From positions 1 through 50,470 of the forward strand of contig CAZOUM010000014.1 of NCBI GenBank assembly GCA_964582985.1: a stretch of 50,470 nt of DNA, in the 5' to 3' direction. Of the stretch, positions 32,978 through 42,272 are shown one piece after another; position 1 is the stretch's first letter, and every line of letters starts with the position of its first letter. The notes under the pieces were generated by a model, which ran no database searches, had not been told where the DNA came from, and saw only the letters and a list, made by a program, of their open reading frames with translations. The position numbers and the translations under genes are program-made. Source of the stretch: CAZQYB01 sp964582985. Lineage in GTDB: Bacteria; Planctomycetota; Phycisphaerae; Sedimentisphaerales; Anaerobacaceae.

Positions 32978-34684
32978 ATGAGGCCCAAAACCAAAAAATC
33001 TCGATTTTATCGAAAAGGTTCAGTCCTTGTCCTGGTCGTCGTCTCCCTGCTTGTCCTGTCTGCCCTGGGGACCGCACTCTTGACGGTCGCTTACGGCGTC
33101 AGACATCGAGCAATACGGCTGAGAAATGAGACGGTCGCAATGCTTGCTGCCGAGGCTGGTTACGAAAGGGCAACTTTTTGGATGAGCCAGCAGCAGGATA
33201 TGCTAACGGCACTGCAACACGACCTTACAGGAACAACCGGTTCACTGCAGTTCCAGGATGGCCGTTGTGATTACAAGATTGAGTTTTTCTCATTCGTTGG
33301 AGCCCGTCCCATTTACAGAATTGTTTCCAGCGGCTACAGTGGTATGTTTAACAGAACGGTCGATGTTTTGGTGGTTCAGGCCATAGGCGGCTGGGATATG
33401 GGTATATGCAGGGTCCCAAGTGGTTCAAGCAAAACCGATGCCGTGAACTTTGCCGACGGAGAAATAATCGATATGCCGCTGCATATTAACAAGCTCGACG
33501 ACAATCCTGATAACAGAGACATTTATATAATCGGAAGCCCACAATTCCTCCAAGCAGTAGGTATGGGCGAATCAAGATATACCGATGGCGGCTCTGATAA
33601 ATATGCTTCTGTGATGGACCTTTTTGAAGGTGGAATCTGTTTCGACCAGCCCAACAGCAAAATATCAAATGAAGACGCCATCCAGCAAAAAATCGCCCGC
33701 TTCGAAGAAAACACAGACGATAACTTCAAGTTCTCCCCGCAAGCGACCGCAGCCGTCTCAAACCCTTTGCCTGCCGTTCACCTTGAGTTCTTTGTTGAGA
33801 ACGGTGTCGGCAAGGTTCGGATAACAGATGACTGCACAGTCCGAGGGTTCAAGCAGAGCGGTAATAACAGAACCTGGGATTTTAGAATCAGGCCCGGCGG
33901 CGGCGGAGCCACATACGAAAGATATGACATCTACGCCTATCATTTGAGGTCTGATGGCGACGAAGGACTTATCAGCGGTATAGAGGACACCTACGTAACC
34001 CAGTCAATCGGGGGCATGGAATCCGAGCCGGGCGGACAGATTTTTGTAAATGGCAACGTCATTATTGGCAGCGGCGATGCCGGGCTGCCTGGAATTCAGG
34101 ATGTCTTAAAAGGCAAAATTACGGTAGTAGCAACCGGAAACATCTGGCTCGCCGATTCTATAGTGGCCGACGGCCAACACGATGCAGATGGAATACCGTC
34201 AAAAGACAATCCCAATGTCCTCGGACTAATTGCCCAGGGCGTGATTAAGGTCGTCGACCCCGGCATGAGCGATTACAGCTATGTTGACGGCGCACCTGTC
34301 GAACCCGAAGGTTTTGTATACGTCCCTGTCGGCAGAGCTGACAAAGGTCAACCCCCGGACTCACACAGAAGGCATCTGCCGGACCCGATGGAAGCGGAGG
34401 CTGCTGTGACGGTCGGCGGCGGCGGGTGGGGTGCCGAAAATGTCAAGCGAGGCGGTTATGGCGGCAGGAAGGAGGAGACCGGCAGCCAGGACTACTTGAT
34501 TGTCCGCGGCACTATCGCCGAAGCCGTTCGAGGCGTCGTCGGGTTGGTAGGTACTGATGGTTACATCAAACAGTATTACCTTGACGAGAGATTATTGCAA
34601 GGCGTCCTGCCGGGTGATATGTGGCTGCAGGGAAAATATATTCCTGCACCGGCCGGCTGGCACGATTACCGCTCAAGCAATTAA
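32978..34684 (+). CDS. PilX-like/DUF4900-type pilus-associated protein
   Basis: This protein has 568 residues. The ATG at 32978 has GGAGG nine bases before it, while the earlier frame start at 32933 has none. The N-terminus (KGSVLVLVVVSLLVLSALGTALLT) is the membrane helix of PilX/GspK-type proteins, followed by the usual AAEAGYERA block. The long soluble part contains IFVNGNVIIGSG and KITVVATGNIWLADSIV, which read like the DUF4900 beta-solenoid. It follows the pseudopilin gene directly and probably forms a pair with it. Confidence 0.75.
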   Translation: MRPKTKKSRFYRKGSVLVLVVVSLLVLSALGTALLTVAYGVRHRAIRLRNETVAMLAAEAGYERATFWMSQQQDMLTALQHDLTGTTGSLQFQDGRCDYKIEFFSFVGARPIYRIVSSGYSGMFNRTVDVLVVQAIGGWDMGICRVPSGSSKTDAVNFADGEIIDMPLHINKLDDNPDNRDIYIIGSPQFLQAVGMGESRYTDGGSDKYASVMDLFEGGICFDQPNSKISNEDAIQQKIARFEENTDDNFKFSPQATAAVSNPLPAVHLEFFVENGVGKVRITDDCTVRGFKQSGNNRTWDFRIRPGGGGATYERYDIYAYHLRSDGDEGLISGIEDTYVTQSIGGMESEPGGQIFVNGNVIIGSGDAGLPGIQDVLKGKITVVATGNIWLADSIVADGQHDADGIPSKDNPNVLGLIAQGVIKVVDPGMSDYSYVDGAPVEPEGFVYVPVGRADKGQPPDSHRRHLPDPMEAEAAVTVGGGGWGAENVKRGGYGGRKEETGSQDYLIVRGTIAEAVRGVVGLVGTDGYIKQYYLDERLLQGVLPGDMWLQGKYIPAPAGWHDYRSSN

Positions 34685-34798
34685 ATGACCTTTAGCGCCG
34701 GCGCTACTGAAAACAGGCAAAGAAGAAGACGTCGCGGGATTCTATCTGGGCAGCTTAATTAGCAAAGACCGGATTCGTAAGAAAACAGGAGCTTTGTG

Positions 34799-34921
34799 AT
34801 GAGTAGAACAAAAACACTGTTGTGCCTCCTGGCTCAGACTGAGTTCGTAAAAGGCAGCAAAAGGTGGGTCCAACATCCACAGCAGGAGCTGGCCGCCGCC
34901 TGGTCTAAAAAAGTCGATTAG
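34799..34921 (+). CDS. Possible small ORF, 40 residues
   Basis: The ATG at 34799 is preceded by AGGAG at a spacing of 7, and the frame (MSRTKTLLCLLAQTEFVKG...) ends at 34921. The start looks like a signal peptide cut short (TKTLLCLLA), so it may be the left-over 5' end of an exported-protein gene. There is no other support. Confidence 0.3.
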   Translation: MSRTKTLLCLLAQTEFVKGSKRWVQHPQQELAAAWSKKVD

Positions 34922-35332
34922 CACCAGGAGCGCCATATTTCATACGTAACCAAAAAACTGACAAAAATAACGTTCTCTGCCAACCGCTCAACGCAATCTA
35001 TAATCTCTCTTATAAGCCCTAACTATCTAAAAATTGCTTACTTCAAGTGGTAGGCTCACATCCCCAAAACCTCAGGCTCGGCACGCTCAGCCTAAATCTC
35101 GCAAGTTGTGAAATCGGCGCCATTTATGATGACAGGGCACGCGATACCTGGTATCGACTGTAAGAATCATAGCGCTATTTGTATGGCTGTCCTCGGCCAC
35201 CCTGCGTAAGGTATCTCCTTATCTAATAACGCCTTACACAAATTTAGCTCTTTTCCAAAGCCCTCCTGACAGAAGTTGTGCAGATTTGGTCCGAAAAAAT
35301 CGCAAAAATTTGAGAATTTTCGCAACTAGTTC
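34922..35332. other. 411-bp intergenic stretch, no gene recognised
   Basis: This stretch is AT-moderate DNA with many stops in all frames. I see no repeats matched elsewhere in the window and no clear promoter until the TTGACA at 35333. Confidence 0.4.
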
Positions 35333-35361
35333 TTGACATTTACAAAAAAAGCTGATATGAG
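35333..35361 (+). promoter_or_regulatory. Promoter of leader copy B
   Basis: TTGACA (35333-35338), 17 bases, TATGAG (35356-35361). It has the same -35 and spacing as the promoter at 31555-31583 and precedes the homologous leader. Confidence 0.55.
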
Positions 35362-35407
35362 AGACCCTACAATATATTAATGGTGAAGCGGGTATGTGTA
35401 TTTGCTA

Positions 35408-35545
35408 TTTTCACTGGTGGGTACGGATTCGTTTGTTTTACCAAGACCGCGCCTAATGTTGTACCATCTCGTAGGATGGCACCGCACCCAGTGGAGAGGA
35501 GTTTTGTCTGAGTGAGGAGAGTGTGAAAACACTTCGGACAATCGC
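35408..35545 (+). ncRNA. Structured leader RNA candidate, copy B (upstream of the beta-helix gene)
   Basis: CACTGG (35412-35417) pairs with CCAGTG (35488-35493) as the basal stem, matching copy A in position and sequence blocks. The region after the stem (GGAGAGGAG..AGTG) is also shared. No gene lies within it. It lies between a promoter and the further hairpins and beta-helix gene downstream. Confidence 0.45.
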
Positions 35546-35762
35546 TTCTGTGCTGTGTTTCGGCTTAGCTTAATTTGTACTGTTGAGCGAACCGGGCGCG
35601 GCCATTTCTACATGCCCCAACACAATTGACGCCGTACTAATTTCGTGTAGGACTGGTTTGGTCAATCAGCCCTGTAATGCCGGTCTGCCAAATGCCGGCT
35701 GAAAGGAGATGCCTGTAGCGAAACTTTGTCACTAATTAGGTCGTCAAGAGCCTAAGAAAGGT

Positions 35763-35872
35763 GGCCGGTGAGCCGTAGCCACGAAGCAAGCACTCACCGG
35801 CCGGGCCTGGCCCAGGCGGCTTGGTTTGCGCGCCCGGGTCAAGGCTCCCTTGATTATAACGCAAACCGCCAA
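35763..35872 (+). ncRNA. Two strong hairpins in the leader of the beta-helix gene
   Basis: GGCCGGTGAG (35763-35772) pairs perfectly with CTCACCGGCC (35793-35802). Just after, GGTTTGCG pairs with CGCAAACC across about 30 bases, and inside it TCAAGG pairs with CCTTGA. No run of Ts follows, so these are not ordinary terminators. They end about 150 bases before the next start codon and could be part of a regulatory leader. Confidence 0.4.
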
Positions 35873-36018
35873 ATAACTCAAGAATCGAGGTGGTGCCTGT
35901 GAACAAACGCTTTAATTAATCAAATGGACTGTACTTGCGTCAATGGATTGGCAGAACAACGAGAGTTGCTGCGGGCGGTCCGCAGCAAACAAAAAAATCT
36001 AATTGAGGAGTAGCAAAG

Positions 36019-39000
36019 ATGAAGAAGCTATTAACACTAATAATTTGTGTAGGGGGGATTGTGCTGCTTGAGGCCAATCCGGCCCAGCCCGCCACATTAG
36101 AAGTAAGGCCCCCTGGCGGTATGGGCACGCTCGGCGACGTCTATACCAACATCCAGCAGGCGATAGACGATGCCGACCCGGGAGATACAATTAACGTCGC
36201 AGCGGGCGTATATGACGGCAACACAGTAGGACCGGAAGGCCACCTCGTAATAGACAAGGCAAATCTTACCCTCAAGTCGGCAGATGGAAAGGGCAGCACC
36301 ACCATAAATGTTGCAAACGGAGTTGGTATAGATATTAGAGGCGGCGCCGCCAACTTCGTCCTTGGTGGCGCATCCGGTCAAGGCTTCACCATTGCCGGTA
36401 AGTCTGGCACCACCTTCGTTATTCAGTTGACGAATGCTCCTTCCGGCGTCGAAATCTCCCACAATACTATTGACACTACCGGCAGTGCCTCTATGGGAGT
36501 ATCGATTGGTGCCGCCGGCGCCTCTGATTTGACCATCAGCAACAATGACTTTATTGCAGAAGATGGTGACGGCTCTATCTGGGGACCCGACGTACACAAC
36601 GTTACTGTGTCCGACAATACGTTTACCGGTCCGGCGACTCCTACCAGTGGTTATGCCATACAGTTTGCCGGTGTTACTTCGGCATCCCCATCCGCTATTA
36701 ACGGAAACACCATCGACAATTACGGCAGTGGGATCTTCATTCATACCGTTGGTGGAACAACCGTTGTTTCCGGGTTGACGATCAACGACAATTCTATAAG
36801 CGAATGCTTAAAGGGTATTCGCCTCGGACACTCAAGTCAAACCTTGGATATGGACGATGTGACCGTTACCGGCAACACGCTATCAAGCAACGACATAGGA
36901 ATTTGTGTTGGCGATGGTGTACACGTTCTGGCCAGCAACTTCACCATACAGAATAACTGCATCACCGGAAACACCTACGGCCTCAAGAACGAGCACGCCA
37001 CCGAACTCGTAACTGCTGAGGAGAACGCCTGGGGCGACGCAACAGGACCTCATCACCCACTGAAAAATGTCGGAGGACTTGGTGACGAAGTATCAGATAA
37101 CGTCGATTTCTACCCGTGGTATCCGGACTGCAGCTTCACAACCCCCGTTTACAAACCGGTCCACAATGTCACGCTGGACGCCTACTACGACACCATTCAG
37201 GGTGCAATTGATGAGGCAAGCCCGGATGATGTAATTGAGGCCGACGCGGGGACCTTCACCGAGGATGTGACCATTGACAAGAGCCTGACGCTCAACGGAG
37301 CCCAAGTGGGCGTCGATGCGCGCGGCCGGTCCGAAAGTGAATCGGAAATCGTTGGAGTGGTTGAGGTGACTTCCGCTGCTACAGATGTGGTCTTTGATGG
37401 ATTCAAGTTCACCTCACCGACAAGAGCCTTTACCCCAAGAGGATTCAATCTGCACATTGAATCAGAGAATTCCACGATTAAGAACTGTATTTTCGTTGCT
37501 GAAGAAAATGCAGGTCACACGTATTCAGGCTACCTCGACTTTGGCGGCATCACGAATACGACTGTAGAACGCAACTCCTTCTCTGGACATCTGGATCCTA
37601 CACAGACACCCAACGTGATCATGTTAGGCATCACTGGGGCAGGCACCGTGACCGTCACGCATAATGAGATGCACAATGTCGGCGGCGGCGGCGGCATCGG
37701 TGTTATGTGCAGCAACGATGACGCTGTTATCAATATCATTGACAACGAGATTGAAAACACCGGCGACGGCATTTGGTTCTGGGACCCGACCGGCGGTTCT
37801 TTCGAGGTTAACATCCAATCGAACACCATTTACAACTGCCAGAAGAAGGGCGTAAAAATCGTATCGCCCGTAGGCATTACCGCCGTAAACTGCAACAGGA
37901 TATACGACAATACCGAAGAAGGGGTTTATAATAGCGTATCGAGCCTTCTGGTTGATGCCACATCCAACTGGTGGGGCGATGCCTCAGGGCCAAGTGGCGA
38001 AGGAGGCGGCTCCGGCGATGCGGTCTCCGAATACGTTGATTTCTTCCCCTGGCTGCTCAGTACCGACTGCAATGACTATGCCCCAGAAATGCTTCCTGAT
38101 TTCGTCGTCGACGACGACTGGGCTGGTTATCCCGACTATACGATGGTCACCGTAGATGGTGAAACATACTACATAGGCTTTAACGCCTTTGCTGTTATTC
38201 AGGACGCCATCGACGCCGCCAGCGATGGCAACAGCATCAGCGTCGCAGACGGAAACTATGTCGAGACACTGGTGATTGGCAAATCCGTTAAAGTTATTGG
38301 TGCAGGAGGCGAGACCTCAATAGTACAAAGTTCGACAGGATTGAAGCTGATTAGCATCAATGCTGCTGACACTGAGGTCGAGCTGGCTGGTTTCACGCTG
38401 AGACATACGGGTACGGATAACTGGGGCAGTTCTTACGTGATGCTGATTGAAAACGGCGCTTACGCGTACATCCACGACAACGTAGTCGACGATTTTAAGA
38501 AGCGCGGCGTTTACGTAATGGGCTCCGGCTCCTCCGCAGACATAGTGGCAAATACCATCATAGGTGGAGGAGAAGGCAGCGGCCTTCAGAACGGTATTGT
38601 CGTATGGAATTCAGGTGGAGGATTTACAAACATCGTTAACAACGAGGTCTCCGGTGGATACTATACCGGCGAACGATGGACTGCGACAGGAATTATGGCT
38701 TTAGACACTTACGATAAAGATGTTCTTATCGCAGGAAATTATGTGCACGATAATCAGTTAGGCATAGCTGCTGGTAACTACTGTGAGTATACTCCAGGCT
38801 CATATTCTGCAGATGTCACTATCAGAGCCAATAGGGTAGAGTACAACACCTACGGCATAGACATATTTAACGATATCCGAGGTGCGCTCGTCCAGGGAAA
38901 CTATATTTCAGCGAGTACGGAATATGCGATTGGTGTGTACGATTATAACGATACTATGGCGCCTTGTGAGCAACCGACTGACACTATAATTCAGTTCAAC

Positions 39001-39333
39001 AATATTGCTGACAATAATCTTGGTATGTGGGTAATTGACCGTGTGGGTCCGGTCGATGCTCAATACAACTGGTGGGGTGACATCAGCGGGCCGAACGACC
39101 CTTGCGGAACCAGCGAGACAGACGGCATAACATGCTATGATGTTTCAACGATGAAGAATGTTGACGGCCTTGGCGATGAGGTCACAGAAAATGTGGACTA
39201 TTGCCCCTGGTTGACTGCAGCCATTTCCCGTTCGGATGACCCCTTGTCGCTTGGCGACCTCAACGGTGACGGCTGCGTCAATTTCTACGATGTTGCTATC
39301 TTGGCCGACGAATGGCTCGAAGGATGTGAGTAG
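36019..39333 (+). CDS. Secreted three-module right-handed beta-helix protein with dockerin-like tail
   Basis: This 1104-residue protein has a signal peptide (about residues 1-24). Three similar parallel beta-helix modules follow (about 30-380, 390-700, 735-1070). Each begins with an IQxAIDxAxxGDxIxVAxGxY-type block and ends with a WWGDxSGP-type turn and a VDFxPW tail, as in NosD/DUF1565-type proteins. The C-terminal 26 residues are a half-dockerin, GDLNGDGCVNFYDVAILADEW. It likely binds or acts on polysaccharide at the cell surface, although no catalytic site is visible. GGAG precedes the ATG. It has a long structured leader upstream. Confidence 0.85.
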   Translation: MKKLLTLIICVGGIVLLEANPAQPATLEVRPPGGMGTLGDVYTNIQQAIDDADPGDTINVAAGVYDGNTVGPEGHLVIDKANLTLKSADGKGSTTINVANGVGIDIRGGAANFVLGGASGQGFTIAGKSGTTFVIQLTNAPSGVEISHNTIDTTGSASMGVSIGAAGASDLTISNNDFIAEDGDGSIWGPDVHNVTVSDNTFTGPATPTSGYAIQFAGVTSASPSAINGNTIDNYGSGIFIHTVGGTTVVSGLTINDNSISECLKGIRLGHSSQTLDMDDVTVTGNTLSSNDIGICVGDGVHVLASNFTIQNNCITGNTYGLKNEHATELVTAEENAWGDATGPHHPLKNVGGLGDEVSDNVDFYPWYPDCSFTTPVYKPVHNVTLDAYYDTIQGAIDEASPDDVIEADAGTFTEDVTIDKSLTLNGAQVGVDARGRSESESEIVGVVEVTSAATDVVFDGFKFTSPTRAFTPRGFNLHIESENSTIKNCIFVAEENAGHTYSGYLDFGGITNTTVERNSFSGHLDPTQTPNVIMLGITGAGTVTVTHNEMHNVGGGGGIGVMCSNDDAVINIIDNEIENTGDGIWFWDPTGGSFEVNIQSNTIYNCQKKGVKIVSPVGITAVNCNRIYDNTEEGVYNSVSSLLVDATSNWWGDASGPSGEGGGSGDAVSEYVDFFPWLLSTDCNDYAPEMLPDFVVDDDWAGYPDYTMVTVDGETYYIGFNAFAVIQDAIDAASDGNSISVADGNYVETLVIGKSVKVIGAGGETSIVQSSTGLKLISINAADTEVELAGFTLRHTGTDNWGSSYVMLIENGAYAYIHDNVVDDFKKRGVYVMGSGSSADIVANTIIGGGEGSGLQNGIVVWNSGGGFTNIVNNEVSGGYYTGERWTATGIMALDTYDKDVLIAGNYVHDNQLGIAAGNYCEYTPGSYSADVTIRANRVEYNTYGIDIFNDIRGALVQGNYISASTEYAIGVYDYNDTMAPCEQPTDTIIQFNNIADNNLGMWVIDRVGPVDAQYNWWGDISGPNDPCGTSETDGITCYDVSTMKNVDGLGDEVTENVDYCPWLTAAISRSDDPLSLGDLNGDGCVNFYDVAILADEWLEGCE

Positions 39334-39412
39334 AACCGACAGCGATGAGCATATTGCGTATTGACAGCTTGATAGTGCTTCGTAGACGACGCAAATAGCA
39401 CAAATGCGTGAT

Positions 39413-39447
39413 AGGGGTGCTGGGAGGCTCCTCCGCCCGGCGCCCCT
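39413..39447 (+). terminator. Hairpin after the beta-helix gene (terminator-like, no T-run)
   Basis: AGGGGTGCTGGG (39413-39424) pairs with CCCGGCGCCCCT (39436-39447), 12 bp with two G-U pairs, loop AGGCTCCTCCG. It lies 80 bases after the stop. The loop again holds CTCCTCC. The lack of Ts makes termination uncertain. Confidence 0.4.
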
Positions 39448-39624
39448 TCGCGCACAATTGTCCGTCTTTATCTTCCGCATCTGCAAAAATCGCAGTTCTC
39501 CTCTCTATAGCATTTTGCCTATCGAGCAGTGGCCAACAAGCTGACTCAAGCTTCGTTCAAAAAAAGATTTGCATTTAGCAACTATCAGGTTATACTGAGC
39601 GGCGAACGGATTTTGGGAATAAAA

Positions 39625-40584
39625 ATGCCAGGAAGGATTCCTAAGGTAGTTGTAATTGGCGGCACTTATGTCGACATGGCAATAAGGTGTGGCCAGATTC
39701 CTGCTCCCGGCCAGACTGTTACCGGAGCGGCGCTTTCGTATGCACCCACCGGCCCCGGACCAAATCAGGCTGCGGAAGCCGCCCTCTGCGGCTGCGACGT
39801 CTATCTGGTTAGCAAGGTCGGCGGCGACCCTTTCGCGCAAATGGTCAAGGAAAGCCTGGCTGAGTTCAACGTTAATACCCAATTCGTTTACGCCGCAGAG
39901 GCCAAGAATACCGGCATAGTTGTAACTTTAGTCAATGCAGAGGGGGAAAATGCCGATTGCGTATACACCGGCGCCAACAGTGCCTTGCGCCCGCAGGATA
40001 TCGACACCGCCGAGCAGATTATTTCGGAGGCTGATGTCTGTTTGATTCACGGCCGACTGCCCCAGCAGGCAATTGTAGCCGCCATTCGCTGCGCCAAAGT
40101 GCACGGCACCAAAGTCATTCTAAATCCTGCAAGGCCGATAGAGCAGCCCAGCCGGCAGGATATCGCCCTGCCTATCGAGTATTTTTCAGCGGATAGTTTG
40201 ATTCCGAATCTTTATGAAGCCGCTGATATTACCGAGAAGTCCACCGCCAATATCCGCACGGCCAAGCTCATTGGCTCTGACCTTGTCGCCCGCGGCGCGG
40301 CATCGGCCATCATAACGATGGGCAAGCGCGGCTGTATGGTCGTCGACAGAACCGGTGCCGACCATATCCCGGCTTTCGAGGTCGAGCTCGTCGACCAGAC
40401 CGGCAGGGGCAACGCTTTTGCCGGGGCCTTCGCGGCATATTGTGCCGTGAAGGATGATGTGCGAGAAGCTGCAAAATTCGCTTCCGCAGCCGGCGCCCTG
40501 GCCTGCACGAAGTTCGGCTCCATTGAAGCACTGCCAACAAAGGCCGAGATTATCGAGCTCCTGCAGAAAGAAGATATCGGATAG
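39625..40584 (+). CDS. PfkB-family sugar kinase-like protein (ribokinase-like), altered catalytic residue
   Basis: This protein has 319 residues from the ATG at 39625, chosen because PKVVVIGGTYVDMAI begins there. The frame from 39529 adds an unlikely N-terminus. Ribokinase-type features are the N-terminal GG and PGP..NQAAEAALCG, the NxxE magnesium motif (NLYEAAD) and the C-terminal signature. But the signature reads DQTGRGNAFAGAF where active enzymes have (D)TTGAGDAF: the catalytic base Asp is Asn. It may be inactive, regulatory or act differently. No sugar transporter is adjacent. Confidence 0.82.
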   Translation: MPGRIPKVVVIGGTYVDMAIRCGQIPAPGQTVTGAALSYAPTGPGPNQAAEAALCGCDVYLVSKVGGDPFAQMVKESLAEFNVNTQFVYAAEAKNTGIVVTLVNAEGENADCVYTGANSALRPQDIDTAEQIISEADVCLIHGRLPQQAIVAAIRCAKVHGTKVILNPARPIEQPSRQDIALPIEYFSADSLIPNLYEAADITEKSTANIRTAKLIGSDLVARGAASAIITMGKRGCMVVDRTGADHIPAFEVELVDQTGRGNAFAGAFAAYCAVKDDVREAAKFASAAGALACTKFGSIEALPTKAEIIELLQKEDIG

Positions 40585-40659
40585 TACGGAAAAGCAGAAA
40601 AGTAGTAAGCAAAAAATGACCGATTAAAAGTTTTACCTTTTCACTTTTGCCTTTGCCAA

Positions 40660-41814
40660 ATGGCCTTTCAAAGCGAAAAACAAATCGTATCCGCAAGCCG
40701 CCTTCTTCAGGCCCTTGCCGACGGAGATGATATCCGCTTGAGTCAATGCACTATCACCGGTGTGCTTGATATGAATCGGCTCTTTGAGCCCGCTGAAAAA
40801 TTCCAGATTGATAAACTTGCCTTGACCGAAAATCAAGGCTGCAAAACCATAGCACTTGCTCAATCAATAGTCTTTGACAAGTGTACGTTTGAGGAAAACG
40901 TTGTTTTTACAGGGCCCTGGTCCGAACCCGATAGTGTTGCCGCAGAATTCAAAGCCGACGTTATCTTCAACAGCTCGGTATTCAAAGGCCAGGCTCGTTT
41001 CCGAAACGCCGTATTCCGAGGCACTGCCGGGTTTGACGGCTGCACCTTTGACGGAGTTGTCACCTTTAAAAACGCAATCTTCCACGGAGACGCAAAATTC
41101 AGAACCGCTGCGTTCAACGGCTACTGTCTTCTTGGCAGTGCCGTCTTTGAAGCGTCCGCCAGATTTGCCAATACCCATTTTGCCAAAGGTGCTAATTTTT
41201 CGGAAGTAAAATTCTCAGCCCAAACCGATTTCGGCGGCGTCTATTCCTCCAGCAGGGCAGTGCCGGCACATGACCTCGTAGTCTTTGGGCGGCCACGATA
41301 TGGAGAAGGCGAAAGTTTCTGGCGTTTCGTCAAACAGTCCGCCCAGGAGGCCGGTTATTACCAATTGGCCGGCGAGTGCTTTTACAACGAGAGATGTGCC
41401 CGCCTCTGGAAAAAATTCCGCGCTACCGCCTATGAGAGTCTCTCGCCGTCAAAAAAATTTGTCCATTTGCTCTCAGCCGTGCGATTGCTGCCGGAGTTTA
41501 TTTTTGGCAGACTTCTTTTCGGCTATGGCGAAAGGCCTGTCCGAGTCCTGGTCGCCAGTGCATTAATCATAGTCTTCTGTGCGATGCTTTATACACAGCC
41601 CGGCGCCCTCAAATTTAGCGAGGGGCCCACTAAGCCGTCCTTTACGCAGAGTTTGTATTTCAGCACCACAACATTCACAACACTTGGCTATGGCGATTTC
41701 TATCCCTCCCCGCATGGGTTTTGCCGGACTCTCGCAATGACAGAAGCTGTCACAGGCGGATGTTTGATGGCGCTTTTCGTGGTATGCCTCGCAAAACGTT
41801 TCTCGCGAGGATAG
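40660..41814 (+). CDS. Pentapeptide-repeat protein fused to a two-helix potassium channel
   Basis: This 384-residue protein has, in its first 190 residues, F-xxxx repeats of pentapeptide type (VIFNSSVFKGQARFRNAVFRG and so on). A short helical region follows (QEAGYYQLAGECFYNERCARLWKKF). Two membrane helices near 290-310 and 350-375 come next, with the K+ selectivity filter TLGYGDFYP between them. The N-terminal repeats would sit in the cytoplasm as a sensor or scaffold. No ribosome site is obvious before the ATG at 40660. Confidence 0.85.
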   Translation: MAFQSEKQIVSASRLLQALADGDDIRLSQCTITGVLDMNRLFEPAEKFQIDKLALTENQGCKTIALAQSIVFDKCTFEENVVFTGPWSEPDSVAAEFKADVIFNSSVFKGQARFRNAVFRGTAGFDGCTFDGVVTFKNAIFHGDAKFRTAAFNGYCLLGSAVFEASARFANTHFAKGANFSEVKFSAQTDFGGVYSSSRAVPAHDLVVFGRPRYGEGESFWRFVKQSAQEAGYYQLAGECFYNERCARLWKKFRATAYESLSPSKKFVHLLSAVRLLPEFIFGRLLFGYGERPVRVLVASALIIVFCAMLYTQPGALKFSEGPTKPSFTQSLYFSTTTFTTLGYGDFYPSPHGFCRTLAMTEAVTGGCLMALFVVCLAKRFSRG

Positions 41815-41966
41815 CCAGAACCGCCCTTGTAATCTCTTGAGTGCATCGAAATCCAGGACAAATGCGCTTGGAATCGCCCTTTCAGCACTTCCCCCGACCC
41901 CACCAGACGGTGGATTTGGGCGACATCCGCCATCTTCATCTTATGCCTTCTACCCCCCAGTGTCAA

Positions 41967-42212
41967 TCAACGAGAGCCGGCACCTTCCCGCTCCGCGCGT
42001 ATATCCTCTTCAATCTCTTTATCGAGCTTCTCAAGCTCCTTGGCCATATTCTTTTTGGTGATTTGCTTCTTGGCCTCGGCCTCGTATTCAGCCTTCGTCT
42101 TGACCACTTCCTCGCCCGGCTCAGGCTTGCTCGGACGTTTCTTACAGCCGCTCAAACAAAAAACGCTTATCACTGCTGCCGCAGTAATTATCACCAACAC
42201 TTTTCGCATCAT
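41967..42212 (-). CDS. Small lysine/glutamate-rich lipoprotein
   Basis: This protein has 81 residues from the ATG at 42212, with AGAGGTG before it. It has a signal peptide with lipobox FCLSGC (Cys about 22) and a highly charged helical rest (KTKAEYEAEAKKQITKKNM, EKLDKEIEEDI) likely to form a coiled coil. It is followed on the same strand by nothing but the plus-strand channel gene. It is separated by 60 bases from the next secreted protein. Function unknown. Confidence 0.7.
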   Translation of the reverse strand: MMRKVLVIITAAAVISVFCLSGCKKRPSKPEPGEEVVKTKAEYEAEAKKQITKKNMAKELEKLDKEIEEDIRAEREGAGSR

Positions 42213-42272
42213 CTTATCACCTCTTTGCACGTAGAATCACCTCGATTGTGCCGTTAGCCAGCTTGAGCTTCT

